From positions 46,125 through 110,124 of the forward strand of contig NZ_KE383823.1 of assembly GCF_000422405.1 (NCBI RefSeq): a stretch of DNA of 64,000 nt, read 5' to 3'. Position numbers and translations under genes: made by a program. Numbering within the stretch: position 1 is the stretch's first letter; each line of letters opens with the position of its first letter. Below, piece by piece: positions 51,778 through 62,092 of this stretch. The stretch is from Microbacterium luticocti DSM 19459 (GTDB taxonomy: Bacteria; Actinomycetota; Actinomycetes; Actinomycetales; Microbacteriaceae). The notes beneath the pieces are model-generated. The model searched no databases. It saw only the letters and a list, made by a program, of their open reading frames with translations, and was not told where the DNA came from.

Positions 51778-53477
51778 GCCGCACCTCCGTTCCGGTCGCC
51801 GGCGTCGACCTCGTGCAGCACGATCGGCTGCGTCAGGCCCAGGTCGTCGAGCGAGGCGGTGTCGTCGCCCGGGTCGGCGGGGATCGGCGAGGCGCCGTCC
51901 AGCGGCTGCCCGGTGCGCGGCAGGGTGAGCACGAAGTTCGTGCCGCGTCCCGGCTGCGACCACACCGTGAGCGTGCCCTGGTGCAAGGTGGCGTCGCCCA
52001 GCGCGATCGACAGCCCGAGCCCGGTGCCGCCGATCGTGCGCTTGCGCGACGGGTCGGCGCGCCAGAACCGGTCGAACACGCGCTCGGCGTCGGCCTCGGT
52101 CATGCCCATGCCGTAGTCACGCACCCCCAACGCCACCGCCTGCTGGTCGCTGTCGACGGTGACGACGATCGGCTTGCCCTCGCCGTGTTCGATCGCGTTG
52201 CCGAGCAGGTTGCGCACGATGCGGCGGATGCGGCGCGGGTCCATGTCCACCGGCGAGTACCCGCCGGGAGCGACCAGGCGCACGTCGGTGCCGTGCTGAT
52301 CGGCCAGCTGCTGCATCGACGCGATGACGTCCTCGGCCAGATGGGCCAGGCTCGTCGGCTCGAGCTCGAGCTGCACCGACCCGGCGTCGTACCGGCTGAT
52401 CTCGAGCAGATCGCCCAGCAGCACCTCGAAACGCTGCACCTGGGCGTGCAGCAGCTCGGCGGCCCGCGCGGTCGCCGGGTCGAACTCGTCGCGGTGGTCG
52501 TTGATCATGTCGGCGGCCAGTCGGATGGTGGTAAGCGGCGTGCGCAGCTCGTGCGAGACGTCCGACACGAACCGCTGCTGCACGCTCGACAGCTCGGCGA
52601 GCTGGTTGATCTGCGACTGGATGCTGTCGGCCATCGCGTTGAACGACCGGGCCAGGGTGGCCAGTTCGTCCTCGCCGTGCACGGCCAGCCGCACCCCCAG
52701 GTCGCCGGCGGCGAGCTGGGCGCTGGTGTCGGCGGCCTGCCGGATCGGGGTGGTCACCGCCCGCAACGTGAACCATGAGATCGCACCGATCAGCACGACC
52801 AGCACACTGCCGACGATCCACAGCGTCGCCTGCACGAACCCGAGCGTGCCGACCGCGTCGTCGAGGTCGTACGCCAGGTACAGCTCGTACGGGCCGATGT
52901 CGGGCACGTTGATCTGCTGGCCGACGACGATGCCCGGCCGCGGTGACCCGTCGGCCGAAGGCAGTGAGATCGACTGCCCCCACTGCGTCTGCGACTGCCC
53001 CTGCTCACGCACGTGCTTGCGCAGTTCGGGCGAGATCATCTCTTCGGTGAGTCCGCCCGACTTGAACCCGGGCGGGGCCAGCTGCGAGGGCGTCTTGTCG
53101 ATGCGGATCGCGATGGTCATGTCGGTGGCCGCCTGTTGCGACAGGGATGCCTGCACGTTGCGCAGCAGGTTCTGCACCTGCACCGGGTCGTCTTGGATGA
53201 CGGCGTCGTTCAGCGTGATCTGGGCGGTGTCGACGGCGCGGCGGGAGTCGGTCAGCGCCTGCGTCTTGCGCGACTCGAACAGGTCGTTCTGGATCGCCAA
53301 CGCCATCCACACGCAGGCGATGATGACCGCCAGTGCCGTCAGCGCCAGTGTGATCGCGACCGTGCGGAACCGCAGCGACCGGCGCCACAGCATCCCGAGG
53401 TCTTCTGCCCGCGCCCGCCACGTCGCAGGGTCCCGCCAGCTCCGCGTGCGAACGGTGCCCGATGCCGGCGCGGACAT
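51774..53477 (-). CDS. mtrB: MtrB sensor histidine kinase
   Basis: Membrane kinase of 567 residues. There are two transmembrane helices (about 40-62 and 215-236) around an extracellular sensor domain, then HAMP (about 237-290), HisKA with phosphoacceptor His309 (SDVSHELRTPL) and HATPase (NLLGNAIEHGEG, RDYGMGM, GGTGLGLSIA). It controls MtrA in cell division and wall homeostasis. ATG at 53477 is 8 bases after the mtrA stop. The C terminus has an acidic extension beyond the ATPase domain (ASPIPADPGDDTAS). Confidence 0.96.
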   Translation of the reverse strand: MSAPASGTVRTRSWRDPATWRARAEDLGMLWRRSLRFRTVAITLALTALAVIIACVWMALAIQNDLFESRKTQALTDSRRAVDTAQITLNDAVIQDDPVQVQNLLRNVQASLSQQAATDMTIAIRIDKTPSQLAPPGFKSGGLTEEMISPELRKHVREQGQSQTQWGQSISLPSADGSPRPGIVVGQQINVPDIGPYELYLAYDLDDAVGTLGFVQATLWIVGSVLVVLIGAISWFTLRAVTTPIRQAADTSAQLAAGDLGVRLAVHGEDELATLARSFNAMADSIQSQINQLAELSSVQQRFVSDVSHELRTPLTTIRLAADMINDHRDEFDPATARAAELLHAQVQRFEVLLGDLLEISRYDAGSVQLELEPTSLAHLAEDVIASMQQLADQHGTDVRLVAPGGYSPVDMDPRRIRRIVRNLLGNAIEHGEGKPIVVTVDSDQQAVALGVRDYGMGMTEADAERVFDRFWRADPSRKRTIGGTGLGLSIALGDATLHQGTLTVWSQPGRGTNFVLTLPRTGQPLDGASPIPADPGDDTASLDDLGLTQPIVLHEVDAGDRNGGAA

Positions 53478-53485
53478 GACGGACC

Positions 53486-54166
53486 TTACGACACGGCGCC
53501 GGCGCGGTAGCCCACGCCGCGCACGGTGGTGACGATCTTGGGGTTGTCGGGGTCGAGCTCGACCTTGGCGCGCAGCCGCTGCACGTGCACGTTGACCAGG
53601 CGGGTGTCGGCCTTGTAGTGGTAGCCCCACACCTGCTCGAGCAGCATCTCGCGCGAGAACACCTGCTGCGGCTTCGAGGCGAGCGCGACCAGCAGCTCGA
53701 ACTCCAACGGCGTCAGGGCGATCGTGGCGTCGCCGCGGCGCACCTCGTGCGCGGCGACATCCACCTCGAGGTCGCCGATGCGCAACACCTCGACCGCATC
53801 CTGCGTACCCGGGCGCAGCCGGGTGCGGATGCGGGCGACCAGCTCTTTGGGGTTGAACGGCTTGACGATGTAGTCGTCGGCGCCCGACTCGAGCCCCTTG
53901 ACCACGTCGGCGGTGTCGCTGCGGGCGGTGAGCATGATGATGGGCACGCCCGACTCGGAACGGATGCGGGTGCAGATCTCGATGCCGTCCATGCCCGGCA
54001 GCATCAGATCGAGCAGGATCAGGTCGGGACGGTGCGTGCGCCACACCTCCACCGCGGTGCCGCCGTCGGCGCAGAAGACGGTCTCGAACCCCTCCGTGCG
54101 CAGCACGATGCCGATCATCTCCGCGAGTGCGGTGTCGTCGTCGACCACCAGGATCCGTGAAGTCAT
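53486..54166 (-). CDS. mtrA: MtrA response regulator
   Basis: An OmpR/PhoB-type regulator of 226 residues. The receiver domain has the acidic pocket Asp9/Asp10, phosphorylation site Asp53 (LILLDLMLPG) and Lys in VKPFNP (about 103). The winged-helix domain (about 130-226; LTPLEFELLVALASKPQQVFSREMLLEQVWGY, DTRLVNVHVQRLRAKVE) binds DNA. It is an essential actinobacterial regulator of division and wall genes. It is first in the mtrA-mtrB-lpqB operon. Confidence 0.97.
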   Translation of the reverse strand: MTSRILVVDDDTALAEMIGIVLRTEGFETVFCADGGTAVEVWRTHRPDLILLDLMLPGMDGIEICTRIRSESGVPIIMLTARSDTADVVKGLESGADDYIVKPFNPKELVARIRTRLRPGTQDAVEVLRIGDLEVDVAAHEVRRGDATIALTPLEFELLVALASKPQQVFSREMLLEQVWGYHYKADTRLVNVHVQRLRAKVELDPDNPKIVTTVRGVGYRAGAVS

Positions 54167-54344
54167 ATGACGCGTTCGTCTTTCGTCCGGCGCGGCGCAG
54201 GCCGCAGCACGCTCGTCGGCGCCGTCCCCAGGCGCTGTGGACAGCGTAGCCGAGCAAGCCGGGACAAGGGCGGGAGCGCCGCGGCGCTGGCGCGGCGGTG
54301 TGACACGATAGGGAACGGACCCGACCCGTGGACGAGGAGGCCCC

Positions 54345-56021
54345 GTGACCGCGACCCCGACCTGGACGCCGGCATCGCGCCCGGGGATCATCCCCCTGCA
54401 TCCGCTCGGGTTCGGCACCGTGCTCGGGCGCTCGTTCGCGGCGCTGCGGCGCAATCCCCGGGTGCTGCTGGGGTTCGCCCTGGTGGTGCAGATCGCCGCG
54501 TTCCTCGTGCTGATCGGGGCGATCGGCGCGATCTCGTTCTGGGCGTTCTCACGACTGGACAACGTGCCACTCGATTCGCCCGACCGCGACGCGATCTCCG
54601 CCGGCTCGGTCGCCATCACGATCGTCGCCGGACTCGTGCTCGGTCTGGCGGCTTCGGCCCTCGGCGTGATCGTGCAGGGTGTCGTCGTCGCCGATGTCGC
54701 CCGCGGCGCCCTGGCCGAGAAGCTGCGGCTGCGCGAGATCTGGCAGCAGGTGCGACCGGTGGCGTGGCGCCTGATCGGCTACTCGCTGCTGCTGAGCGCC
54801 GCGATGGTGCTGGTGGTCGCGGTGATCGGCGGTCTGGTGCTGGGCCTGGCGACGGTGGCGGTGCCGCTGGCGATCGCGCTGACCGTGCTCGCCGTGCTCG
54901 GCGGGATCGTCGCGGGGTTCTGGATCTCGACCAAGCTGGCGCTGGTGGCACCGACCATCATCCTCGAGAAGGCGACGATCCGCGAGGGCATCGTGCGGTC
55001 ATGGCGGCTGACCCGCGGCCGGTTCTGGCCGATCTTCGGCATCGTCGTCGTGATCCAGCTGATCTTCGGCACGATCGCGCAGGTGATCAGCTTCCCGTTC
55101 TCACTGTTCGGCGGCATCCTCTCGGCGTTCATCGCCCCCACCGGCGCCCCTGACACCTCCGCCATCATCAGCATGCTCGTCACGGTCGGCGCCGCCGAGG
55201 TCATGGTGCTGCTCATCCAGTCCATCGCGACCGTGGTGCAGTCCACGGCGTACTCGATCCTCTACATCGACTGCCGCATGCGGCACGAGGGCCTCGACCT
55301 CGACCTGCTCGCCTACGTCGAACGCCGCGACGCCGGGGCGCACGACCTGCCCGACCCGTACACGCAGCACATCGGGCGTGCCTTCGCCCGTCCGGTGGCA
55401 GCCCCCGGGTACCCGTCGGTGCCGGGTCAGCCATACCCGCCGGGAGCGTACCCGCAGGCGCCGGGGTACCCCCCGCAGTACGGGGCGCGGATGCCACAGC
55501 CGTACCCGTCCGCGCAGCCTCCGGCGCCATACGGCCAGGCACCGCAAGCCCCGTACGGTCAGGCTCCGCAGGCGCCATACGGTCAAGCCCCGCAGGCGCC
55601 GTACGGCCAAGCCCCGCAGGCTCCGTACGGACAGGCCGCGCAGGCGCCGTACGGACAAGCTCCCTACGGTCAGGCACCACAGGCTCTGTACGGTCAAGCG
55701 CCGCAGGCACCGTCTGGCCAGGCGTCGCAGGCACCGTACGCTCAGGCCGCACAGCCCCAGCCGCCCTCCGCGGGGCCGCAGCAGCCCACGCAGGCGGCGT
55801 ATGGCCACGCTTCACAAGCCCCATCGGGCCAAGCGCCGTACGGTCAGGCCCCGCAGGCGCCATACGGTCAGGCCCCGGCGCAGCCCCCGCATGGCCAGAT
55901 GCCGATGCCCCCGGCGGCGCCGCAGCAGCCGACGCAGCCCGGGCCGGGGCATCCACCCGCCCCCTCGCCGACCCAGTGGACCGCCCCGACCGCTCGCGGT
56001 GACGAGCAGGAGGCGCCGTGA
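54345..56021 (+). CDS. YciC/GDPD-type membrane protein with APYGQAPQ-repeat tail
   Basis: A 558-residue protein. Residues about 20-310 form a six-helix integral membrane domain (SFAALRRNPRVLLGFALVVQ, ATIREGIVRSWRLTRGRFWPIFG) like the glycerophosphodiester-phosphodiesterase membrane-domain/YciC family. From about 355 it is a disordered Pro/Gln/Tyr/Ala-rich tail with repeats of APYGQAPQ. The start is GTG, with GAGGAGG 5 bases upstream. It overlaps the DUF4129 gene (GTGA) and starts a five-gene operon with MoxR. The tail may mediate clustering; this is inference. Confidence 0.85.
   Translation: MTATPTWTPASRPGIIPLHPLGFGTVLGRSFAALRRNPRVLLGFALVVQIAAFLVLIGAIGAISFWAFSRLDNVPLDSPDRDAISAGSVAITIVAGLVLGLAASALGVIVQGVVVADVARGALAEKLRLREIWQQVRPVAWRLIGYSLLLSAAMVLVVAVIGGLVLGLATVAVPLAIALTVLAVLGGIVAGFWISTKLALVAPTIILEKATIREGIVRSWRLTRGRFWPIFGIVVVIQLIFGTIAQVISFPFSLFGGILSAFIAPTGAPDTSAIISMLVTVGAAEVMVLLIQSIATVVQSTAYSILYIDCRMRHEGLDLDLLAYVERRDAGAHDLPDPYTQHIGRAFARPVAAPGYPSVPGQPYPPGAYPQAPGYPPQYGARMPQPYPSAQPPAPYGQAPQAPYGQAPQAPYGQAPQAPYGQAPQAPYGQAAQAPYGQAPYGQAPQALYGQAPQAPSGQASQAPYAQAAQPQPPSAGPQQPTQAAYGHASQAPSGQAPYGQAPQAPYGQAPAQPPHGQMPMPPAAPQQPTQPGPGHPPAPSPTQWTAPTARGDEQEAP
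55524..55890 (+). repeat. Coding 24-base tandem repeats (APYGQAPQ)
   Basis: From codon 394, 24-base units (GC-CCG-TACGG-CAGG type) encode APYGQAPQ about five times, then shorter and mutated units follow (APYGQ, ALYGQAPQ, APSGQ) to about 55890. Third positions vary between units, so the repeat is partly kept at protein level. Confidence 0.85.
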
Positions 56022-56674
56022 TCCGACCCCTGTCGGACGAGGTGCCGCCGCTGACCCCGGACGGCGACCAGGCTCGGCGGTGGGCCGAACATGAACTGAG
56101 CGACCCGGCGTACGCGGCCGCGCATCCGACCGCGATCGACCGGATCGCCCAGGCGGTGCAGCAGTTCTTCACACAGCTGTTCAACGGCAGCCCGGATGCC
56201 GCGTGGGGCGCCTGGTTGGCGGTGCTGGTCGCTGTCGCGCTGATCGTGCTGATCGTGCTCGCCCTGGTGTTCTCGGGGCGGCGGCGCTTGTCGCGCCGGG
56301 GAGCGCCGACGGCGACCGACCTGTTCGGTGACACCGAGACGCGCACCGCCGCGCAGTTGCGCCGGGCCGCGGCATCCGCCCTCGCCCGCGGCGAGGTCGC
56401 CGAGGCCGTCGTGCTGCGCTTCCGCGCCCTGGCACGGGGACTGGTCGAGCGGGGTGCGGTCGAGCTGGTACCCGGTGCCACCGTGCACGCGTTCGCGCGC
56501 ACCGCCGGCCGGGTGCTGCCCGCACACGCCGATGCGCTCGATGCCGCCGCCGCCGCGTTCGACGACGTGCGCTACCTGCGGCGTCCGGGCAGCGCCGAGC
56601 TGTATGCCCGGGTCGCCGAGGTCGACGACGCGGTGCAGCGCACCCCCGTGGGGCAACCGGAGCCGGTGCGATGA
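56018..56674 (+). CDS. DUF4129-domain membrane protein
   Basis: A 218-residue protein with one transmembrane helix (about 65-87) and a cytoplasmic DUF4129 domain (about 100-200; AAQLRRAAASALARGEVAEAVVLRFRALARGLVERGAV, VHAFARTAGRVLP). The family occurs with MoxR ATPases and DUF58 proteins and is found fused to transglutaminases. GTG start overlapping the previous gene by 4 bases. Confidence 0.85.
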   Translation: MIRPLSDEVPPLTPDGDQARRWAEHELSDPAYAAAHPTAIDRIAQAVQQFFTQLFNGSPDAAWGAWLAVLVAVALIVLIVLALVFSGRRRLSRRGAPTATDLFGDTETRTAAQLRRAAASALARGEVAEAVVLRFRALARGLVERGAVELVPGATVHAFARTAGRVLPAHADALDAAAAAFDDVRYLRRPGSAELYARVAEVDDAVQRTPVGQPEPVR

Positions 56675-57887
56675 CGGTGCTCGCCTCGACCGCCACCGTC
56701 TCCGAGCGGCGTCGGCGCTCGGCCGCATGGGTGGTGATCGCGCTCGTGCTGGTGGCCGGTGGCATCGCCGGGGCCGTGCTGTCGAGCCTCGGGCAGTGGG
56801 CCCAGCACGACCTGCTCGACCCCGAGTCGACCGGGCCCGACGGCGCCCGCGCCCTCGCGCACGTGCTGTCGGACCACGGCGTGCACGTGCAGACCGTGCG
56901 CAGCCGCGGCGCGCTCGAAGACGCCCTGCGTGCGGCCGGTCAGTCCGCAGCCACGCCCGCCGCCGCCACCGTGGTGCTGCCCGACTCGCCCTCGCTGTCG
57001 GACGCCCACTTCGAGCAGCTGGCCGAGGCCGCCGCCGACGTGGTGGTGATCCGGCCGCAGGCCCGGTCGGTGCGGGTGCTCTTCGACACCGACCCCGCCG
57101 GCTACGGCGCCGACGCACCGGTCGATCCCGGCTGTGCGGCCTCAGCCGCCCGCCGCGCCGGCCCGATCCTGCCGGGCACGCTGTGGGAGCGGCCCGACGA
57201 CCCGAACGTCGCCGCATGCTACCCGGTGGGTCCCGACGCCGCGCTGCTGCAGCGCACCACCGCGGGCCGAACCGTCACCGTCGTCGACGGCCAGGCCCTG
57301 TTCACCAACGCCGTGCTCGCCGAGAACGGCAACGCCGCACTGGGCGTGAACCTGCTCGGAGCGCACCGCGACCTGATCTGGTACGTGCCGTCGGCCGGCG
57401 ACGCCGACCCGGGCACCACCCCACCCACGCTCGGCGAACTCACGCCGCCGTGGGTGTCGCCGGTGATCGTGCTGCTGCTGGTCGCCGGTGTCGCAGCCGG
57501 CGTGTGGCGCGGGCGCCGGTTCGGTCCGCTCGTGGCAGAGAACCTGCCGGTCACCGTGCGCACCGCCGAGACCACCGACGGCCGCGCCCGCCTCTACGCC
57601 CGATCGGGCGACGTCGGCCACGTGGCCGACCGGCTGCGAATCGGCGCCCTCACCCGGCTCTCGCGGCTGCTCGGCCTCGGACCGGCCGCCGCGGCCGACG
57701 CGGTCAGCGACGGCGTCGCCGACCTGCTCGGGATGCCACGGGCCCAGGTGCGCGGCATCCTCATCGACACCGTCCCCACGGACGACCGCGAGCTGCTGGC
57801 GCTGAGCGACCGGCTGCGCGATCTCGAACACGCGGTGCACACCGCGCTGCGTCCGCACGATTCCACCGACACCGGGAGGAACCCCGC

Positions 57888-57891
<4 letters not shown>
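56671..57891 (+). CDS. DUF4350-domain membrane protein
   Basis: A 406-residue protein with transmembrane helices near 18-40 and 262-282. The segment between (DLLDPESTGPDGARALAHVLSDHGVHVQTV, then a ThuA-like fold) is the DUF4350 domain; the cytoplasmic tail (about 290-400) has a helical part (ARLYARSGDVGHVADRLRIGALTRLSRLLGL). It overlaps both neighbours by 4 bases. It probably belongs to a membrane complex with DUF4129, DUF58 and MoxR. Confidence 0.85.
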
Positions 57892-59162
<1,271 letters not shown>

Positions 59163-59208
59163 CCCGCCGCGGGCGGGCCGCACAGCCTGGACGAAAGAAC
59201 GACGGACC

Positions 59209-60510
59209 ATGTATCTGACCGGCCGCACTCCCGTGCTGGTGGCGCTGGGCGCGTTGCCGGTGATCGCGCTGTCGGCCGCCGGTGTCGACGCGTGGCTGGC
59301 CGCCGCCGGCTGGGTCGTGCTCTGCGCGCTGCTGGCGGGGGTGGATGCCGCGGCCGCGGCCGATCCGCGTCGGGTGCGCGTCGAGCGGTCCGTGCCGCGA
59401 CGGGCGCTGCTGCACAGCGCGGTGCCGACGAGCCTGACTCTGCGCGGGCCGCGCCGGCTGCGCGGGTGGCTGCGCGACGGGTGGCAACCCACCGCGGGCG
59501 CCCCGCCGCAGCGGCTGCGCGTGCGGCTCGATGCGGACGAGCCGGTGCGGCTCGAAATGGTGCTGCGTCCGCGACGTCGCGGCGAGCTGGTGTCACGGTT
59601 CGTCGTGCTGCGCAGCCAGGGCCCGTTGGGGCTGGCCGGCCGGCAGGCGCGGCTCGACGTGCCCGGCGCGCTGCGGGTGCTGCCGCCGTTCACCGCCCGG
59701 CGGCACCTGCCGTCCCGGCTGGCCCGGCTGCGCGAGCTCGACGGGGCGACGAGCGTGCTGATCCGCGGGCAGGGCACCGAGTTCGACAGCCTGCGCCCGT
59801 ACGTGCGCGGCGACGACGTGCGATCGATCGACTGGCGGGCGACCGCGCGGTCGGGCACGACCATGCTGCGCACCTGGCGGCCCGAGCGCGACCGGCACAT
59901 CGTGATCGTGATCGACACCGGGCGCACCTCGGCGGCGCGCGTGGGCGACGGGGTGCGACTGGATGCCGAGATGGAGGCGGCGCTGCTGCTGTCGGCTCTG
60001 GCGGCACAGGCGGGCGACCATGTGCACCTGGTGATGTTCGACCGTCTGGTGCGGGCCCGGGTGTCGGGCGTGGACGGTGACGCGCTGCTGCCGGCGATGG
60101 TGGACGCGATGGCCCCCGTGGAACCGAGTCTGATCGACACCGACTGGGATGCCGCGTTCGCCCAGGTGCGGGCCCTGGCGGTGCGTCCGTCGCTGGTGGT
60201 GCTGCTGACCGCGCAGGACGAGGTCGCCTCGGCGCGCGGGTTCCTCGGGTCGCTGCCGGCGGTGACCGCACACGCGCACGTGCTGGTGGGCACGGTGACC
60301 GACCGGGAACTGACCGATCGGGTCGCCGCGCGCGAGACCGTCGGCGACGTGTACCGGGCGGCGGCGGCCGAGCAGACGTTGGCGGATGCCGCGCGGGTGG
60401 CCGCCGCGGTCGCGCGGGCCGGGGCCGAAGCGATCGCCGACGACCCCGAGATGCTGCCGCCGCGCATCGCCGACCGTTACCTCGCACTCAAAGCCACCGG
60501 CCGGCTCTGA
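59209..60510 (+). CDS. DUF58-domain protein, MoxR partner
   Basis: A 433-residue protein with two hydrophobic N-terminal segments (about 8-26 and 29-47) and the DUF58 signature GTEFDSLRPYVRGDDVRSIDW (about 189-210) followed by RATARSGTTMLRTW. A VWA-like fold follows (HIVIVIDTGRTSA, with incomplete MIDAS). It is the fifth gene of the operon, 46 bases after moxR. The last codons with the stop are repeated downstream three times. Confidence 0.9.
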   Translation: MYLTGRTPVLVALGALPVIALSAAGVDAWLAAAGWVVLCALLAGVDAAAAADPRRVRVERSVPRRALLHSAVPTSLTLRGPRRLRGWLRDGWQPTAGAPPQRLRVRLDADEPVRLEMVLRPRRRGELVSRFVVLRSQGPLGLAGRQARLDVPGALRVLPPFTARRHLPSRLARLRELDGATSVLIRGQGTEFDSLRPYVRGDDVRSIDWRATARSGTTMLRTWRPERDRHIVIVIDTGRTSAARVGDGVRLDAEMEAALLLSALAAQAGDHVHLVMFDRLVRARVSGVDGDALLPAMVDAMAPVEPSLIDTDWDAAFAQVRALAVRPSLVVLLTAQDEVASARGFLGSLPAVTAHAHVLVGTVTDRELTDRVAARETVGDVYRAAAAEQTLADAARVAAAVARAGAEAIADDPEMLPPRIADRYLALKATGRL

Positions 60511-60877
60511 GCCCGGTGGTCGTTCGCTTGGGCCCGGCGCCTGGGCCGTGGCATCCGCCCCGCCGGTCGGCTCTGAGCCCGACGGTCGTTCGTTTCGGCC
60601 CGGCGCCCGAGTCGTGGCATCCGCCCGGCGCCCGAGCCGTGGCATCCGCCCGGCGCCCGGACCGTGGCATTCGCGCCACCGGTCGGCTCTGAGCCCGCGG
60701 TCGTTCGTTCCGGACCGGCGCTTGGGCGGTGGCATCCACCCCACCGGTCACAGGGGAAACATGCGGCTCACCCGTGCGTATGGTGAGAATCCGCTGAAAG
60801 TGCTCTACGCTCGGCACTGCGGATCGGTGCGTAGTGCGTTCCGCTGACCCCCCGACCCACATACAGAGGAGATCCCC
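60511..60877 (+). repeat. Intergenic array derived from the DUF58 gene end
   Basis: CCGGYCGGCTCTGAGCCC occurs at 60497-60514 (the gene end with its stop), 60563-60580 and 60679-60696. Between the second and third are three 25-base units (CGGCGCCCGAGYCGTGGCAT then CCGCC) from 60601. The aquaporin promoter should lie in the last 120 bases, but no clear hexamers are seen. Confidence 0.85.
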
Positions 60878-61675
60878 ATGAGTGATCCCAGACCGGACAA
60901 GGACATCAGGCCCACGCCGCTGGACCACACGCCGACCGCCCCGTCGACGGGTGCGACGCTGATCGCCGAGGCGTTCGGCACGTTCCTGCTGGTGATCGGC
61001 GTGATCAGCACGGCGCTGTTCGCGGCCGGCTTCGGCGAGGGCACCGACGCGCACAACAAGGGCGTCGGGTTTCTGGGCGTCGCACTGGCCGTGGGCCTGA
61101 CCGTCATCGCCGGTGTGTACGCGTTCGGCCCGATCTCGGGCGGACACTTCAACCCGGCCGTGACGTTCGGGCTCGCCGCGGCGGGACGCTTTCCGTGGAA
61201 GAGCGTGCTGCCCTACGTCATCGCCCAGATCGTCGGAGGCCTGGTGGCCACCACGATCATCGTGCTGATCGGCCTGTTCGGCCCCGACAAGTGGCTGAGC
61301 ACCGCGCAGGCCGGCGGCTTCGCCAGCAACGGCTGGGGTGAGCTGTCGCCGGGCGGCTTCGGCATCGGCGCCGCGATCGTCGTGGAGGTCGTGTTCACGG
61401 CGATCTTCGTGTTCGTGATCCTCGGCGTGACCCACTCGACCCGCGGCACCAAGTTCGCGGGGCTGGCGATCGGTCTCACGCTGAGCCTCATCCACCTGGC
61501 GACCATCCCGATCGACAACACCTCGGTCAACCCGGCGCGGTCGATCGCGACGGCTGTCTACGGCGGCGTGCTGCCGCTGAGCCAGCTGTGGGTGTTCATC
61601 GTGTTCCCGATCGTCGGTGCGCTGATCGCCGGCTTCGCGTTCCGTCCGCTGTTCGACGGCGTCAAGAACGCCTGA
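60878..61675 (+). CDS. aqpZ: Aquaporin (AqpZ-like water channel)
   Basis: A 265-residue MIP-family channel with six transmembrane helices and two pore half-helices. The NPA motifs are HFNPAVT (Asn92) and SVNPARS (Asn218). The selectivity filter residues His206, Thr215 and Arg221 match a water-selective AqpZ type instead of a glycerol facilitator. The N-terminal 25 residues are polar and extended. The start has AGAGGAGAT 5 bases upstream. It is monocistronic, with a UUCG-loop terminator. Confidence 0.93.
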   Translation: MSDPRPDKDIRPTPLDHTPTAPSTGATLIAEAFGTFLLVIGVISTALFAAGFGEGTDAHNKGVGFLGVALAVGLTVIAGVYAFGPISGGHFNPAVTFGLAAAGRFPWKSVLPYVIAQIVGGLVATTIIVLIGLFGPDKWLSTAQAGGFASNGWGELSPGGFGIGAAIVVEVVFTAIFVFVILGVTHSTRGTKFAGLAIGLTLSLIHLATIPIDNTSVNPARSIATAVYGGVLPLSQLWVFIVFPIVGALIAGFAFRPLFDGVKNA

Positions 61676-61690
61676 GCGGGTACCCGTCGC

Positions 61691-61718
61691 GCGGCCCGTC
61701 CCTTCGGGGGCGGGCCGC
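61691..61718 (+). terminator. Aquaporin terminator with UUCG loop
   Basis: GCGGCCCG (61691-61698) pairs with CGGGCCGC (61711-61718). Inside, CCC and GGG close a TTCG tetraloop. It lies 15 bases after the stop. Confidence 0.8.
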
Positions 61719-61722
61719 ACGC

Positions 61723-61843
61723 GTGTTCCGGGGGTCGGGGTGCACCCGTGTTCCGGGCCCGGGCCGCGCGCGTGTTCCGGGGGCGGGCCGCACGCGTGTT
61801 CCGGGGGCGGGCTGCGCGCGTGTTCCGGGGCCGGGATGCTCGT
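61723..61843 (+). repeat. 24-base tandem array after the aquaporin terminator
   Basis: GTGTTCCG begins units at 61723, 61748, 61772, 61796 and 61820. The full unit (GTGTTCCGGGGGCGGGCCGC plus ACGC) includes the right arm of the terminator stem just upstream, so the array appears to have grown out of that arm. Confidence 0.85.
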
Positions 61844-61883
61844 GCCCAGCCCCCGGCGCCGCGGCGTGCTGGCACCGCGGCGT

Positions 61884-61952
61884 GGTTTGGGGCGGATTCG
61901 TGCACGAAAGCCTGCACAAACGCGCCCCAAACGCACAGATCCGCCCCAAACC
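61884..61952. repeat. Inverted-repeat element, copy 2
   Basis: GGTTTGGGGCGGAT (61884-61897) and ATCCGCCCCAAACC (61939-61952) are perfect 14-base arms. The interior keeps TTCGTGC and GCACAAACGCGCCCCAAACG, matching the element at 42267-42336. Confidence 0.85.
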
Positions 61953-62033
61953 CGCGGGACGAACGGACCGACCGCGAGCCCGAGCCCGGGGACCGGATGC
62001 TTGTGACCGAGCCCCCGGCGCCGTGATCGCGCG

Positions 62034-62092
62034 CTACCCGGCAACGAACCCAGCCCCCAGCGCCGCGGCCGTCCCCTACCCGGCGACGAGCC
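62034..62092. repeat. Duplicated 3' end of the SpoIIM-like gene
   Basis: CTACCCGGCAACGAACC (62034-62050) and CTACCCGGCGACGAGCC (62076-62092) are 42 bases apart. The right copy is the gene end with the TAG stop; the left copy keeps TAG on the minus strand. Confidence 0.8.

Larger units (their letters stand above)
61676..62075. other. Convergent intergenic region between aquaporin and SpoIIM genes
   Basis: A 400-base non-coding region. It contains the aquaporin terminator, a 24-base tandem array, the second inverted-repeat element, and duplicated 3' sequence of the SpoIIM-like gene. Confidence 0.7.

Noticed and set aside
54225..54240. DnaA box upstream of mtrA (CTGTGGACAG)
   Set aside because: Only eight of nine bases match on the minus strand, and it lacks the first T; the site is weak.
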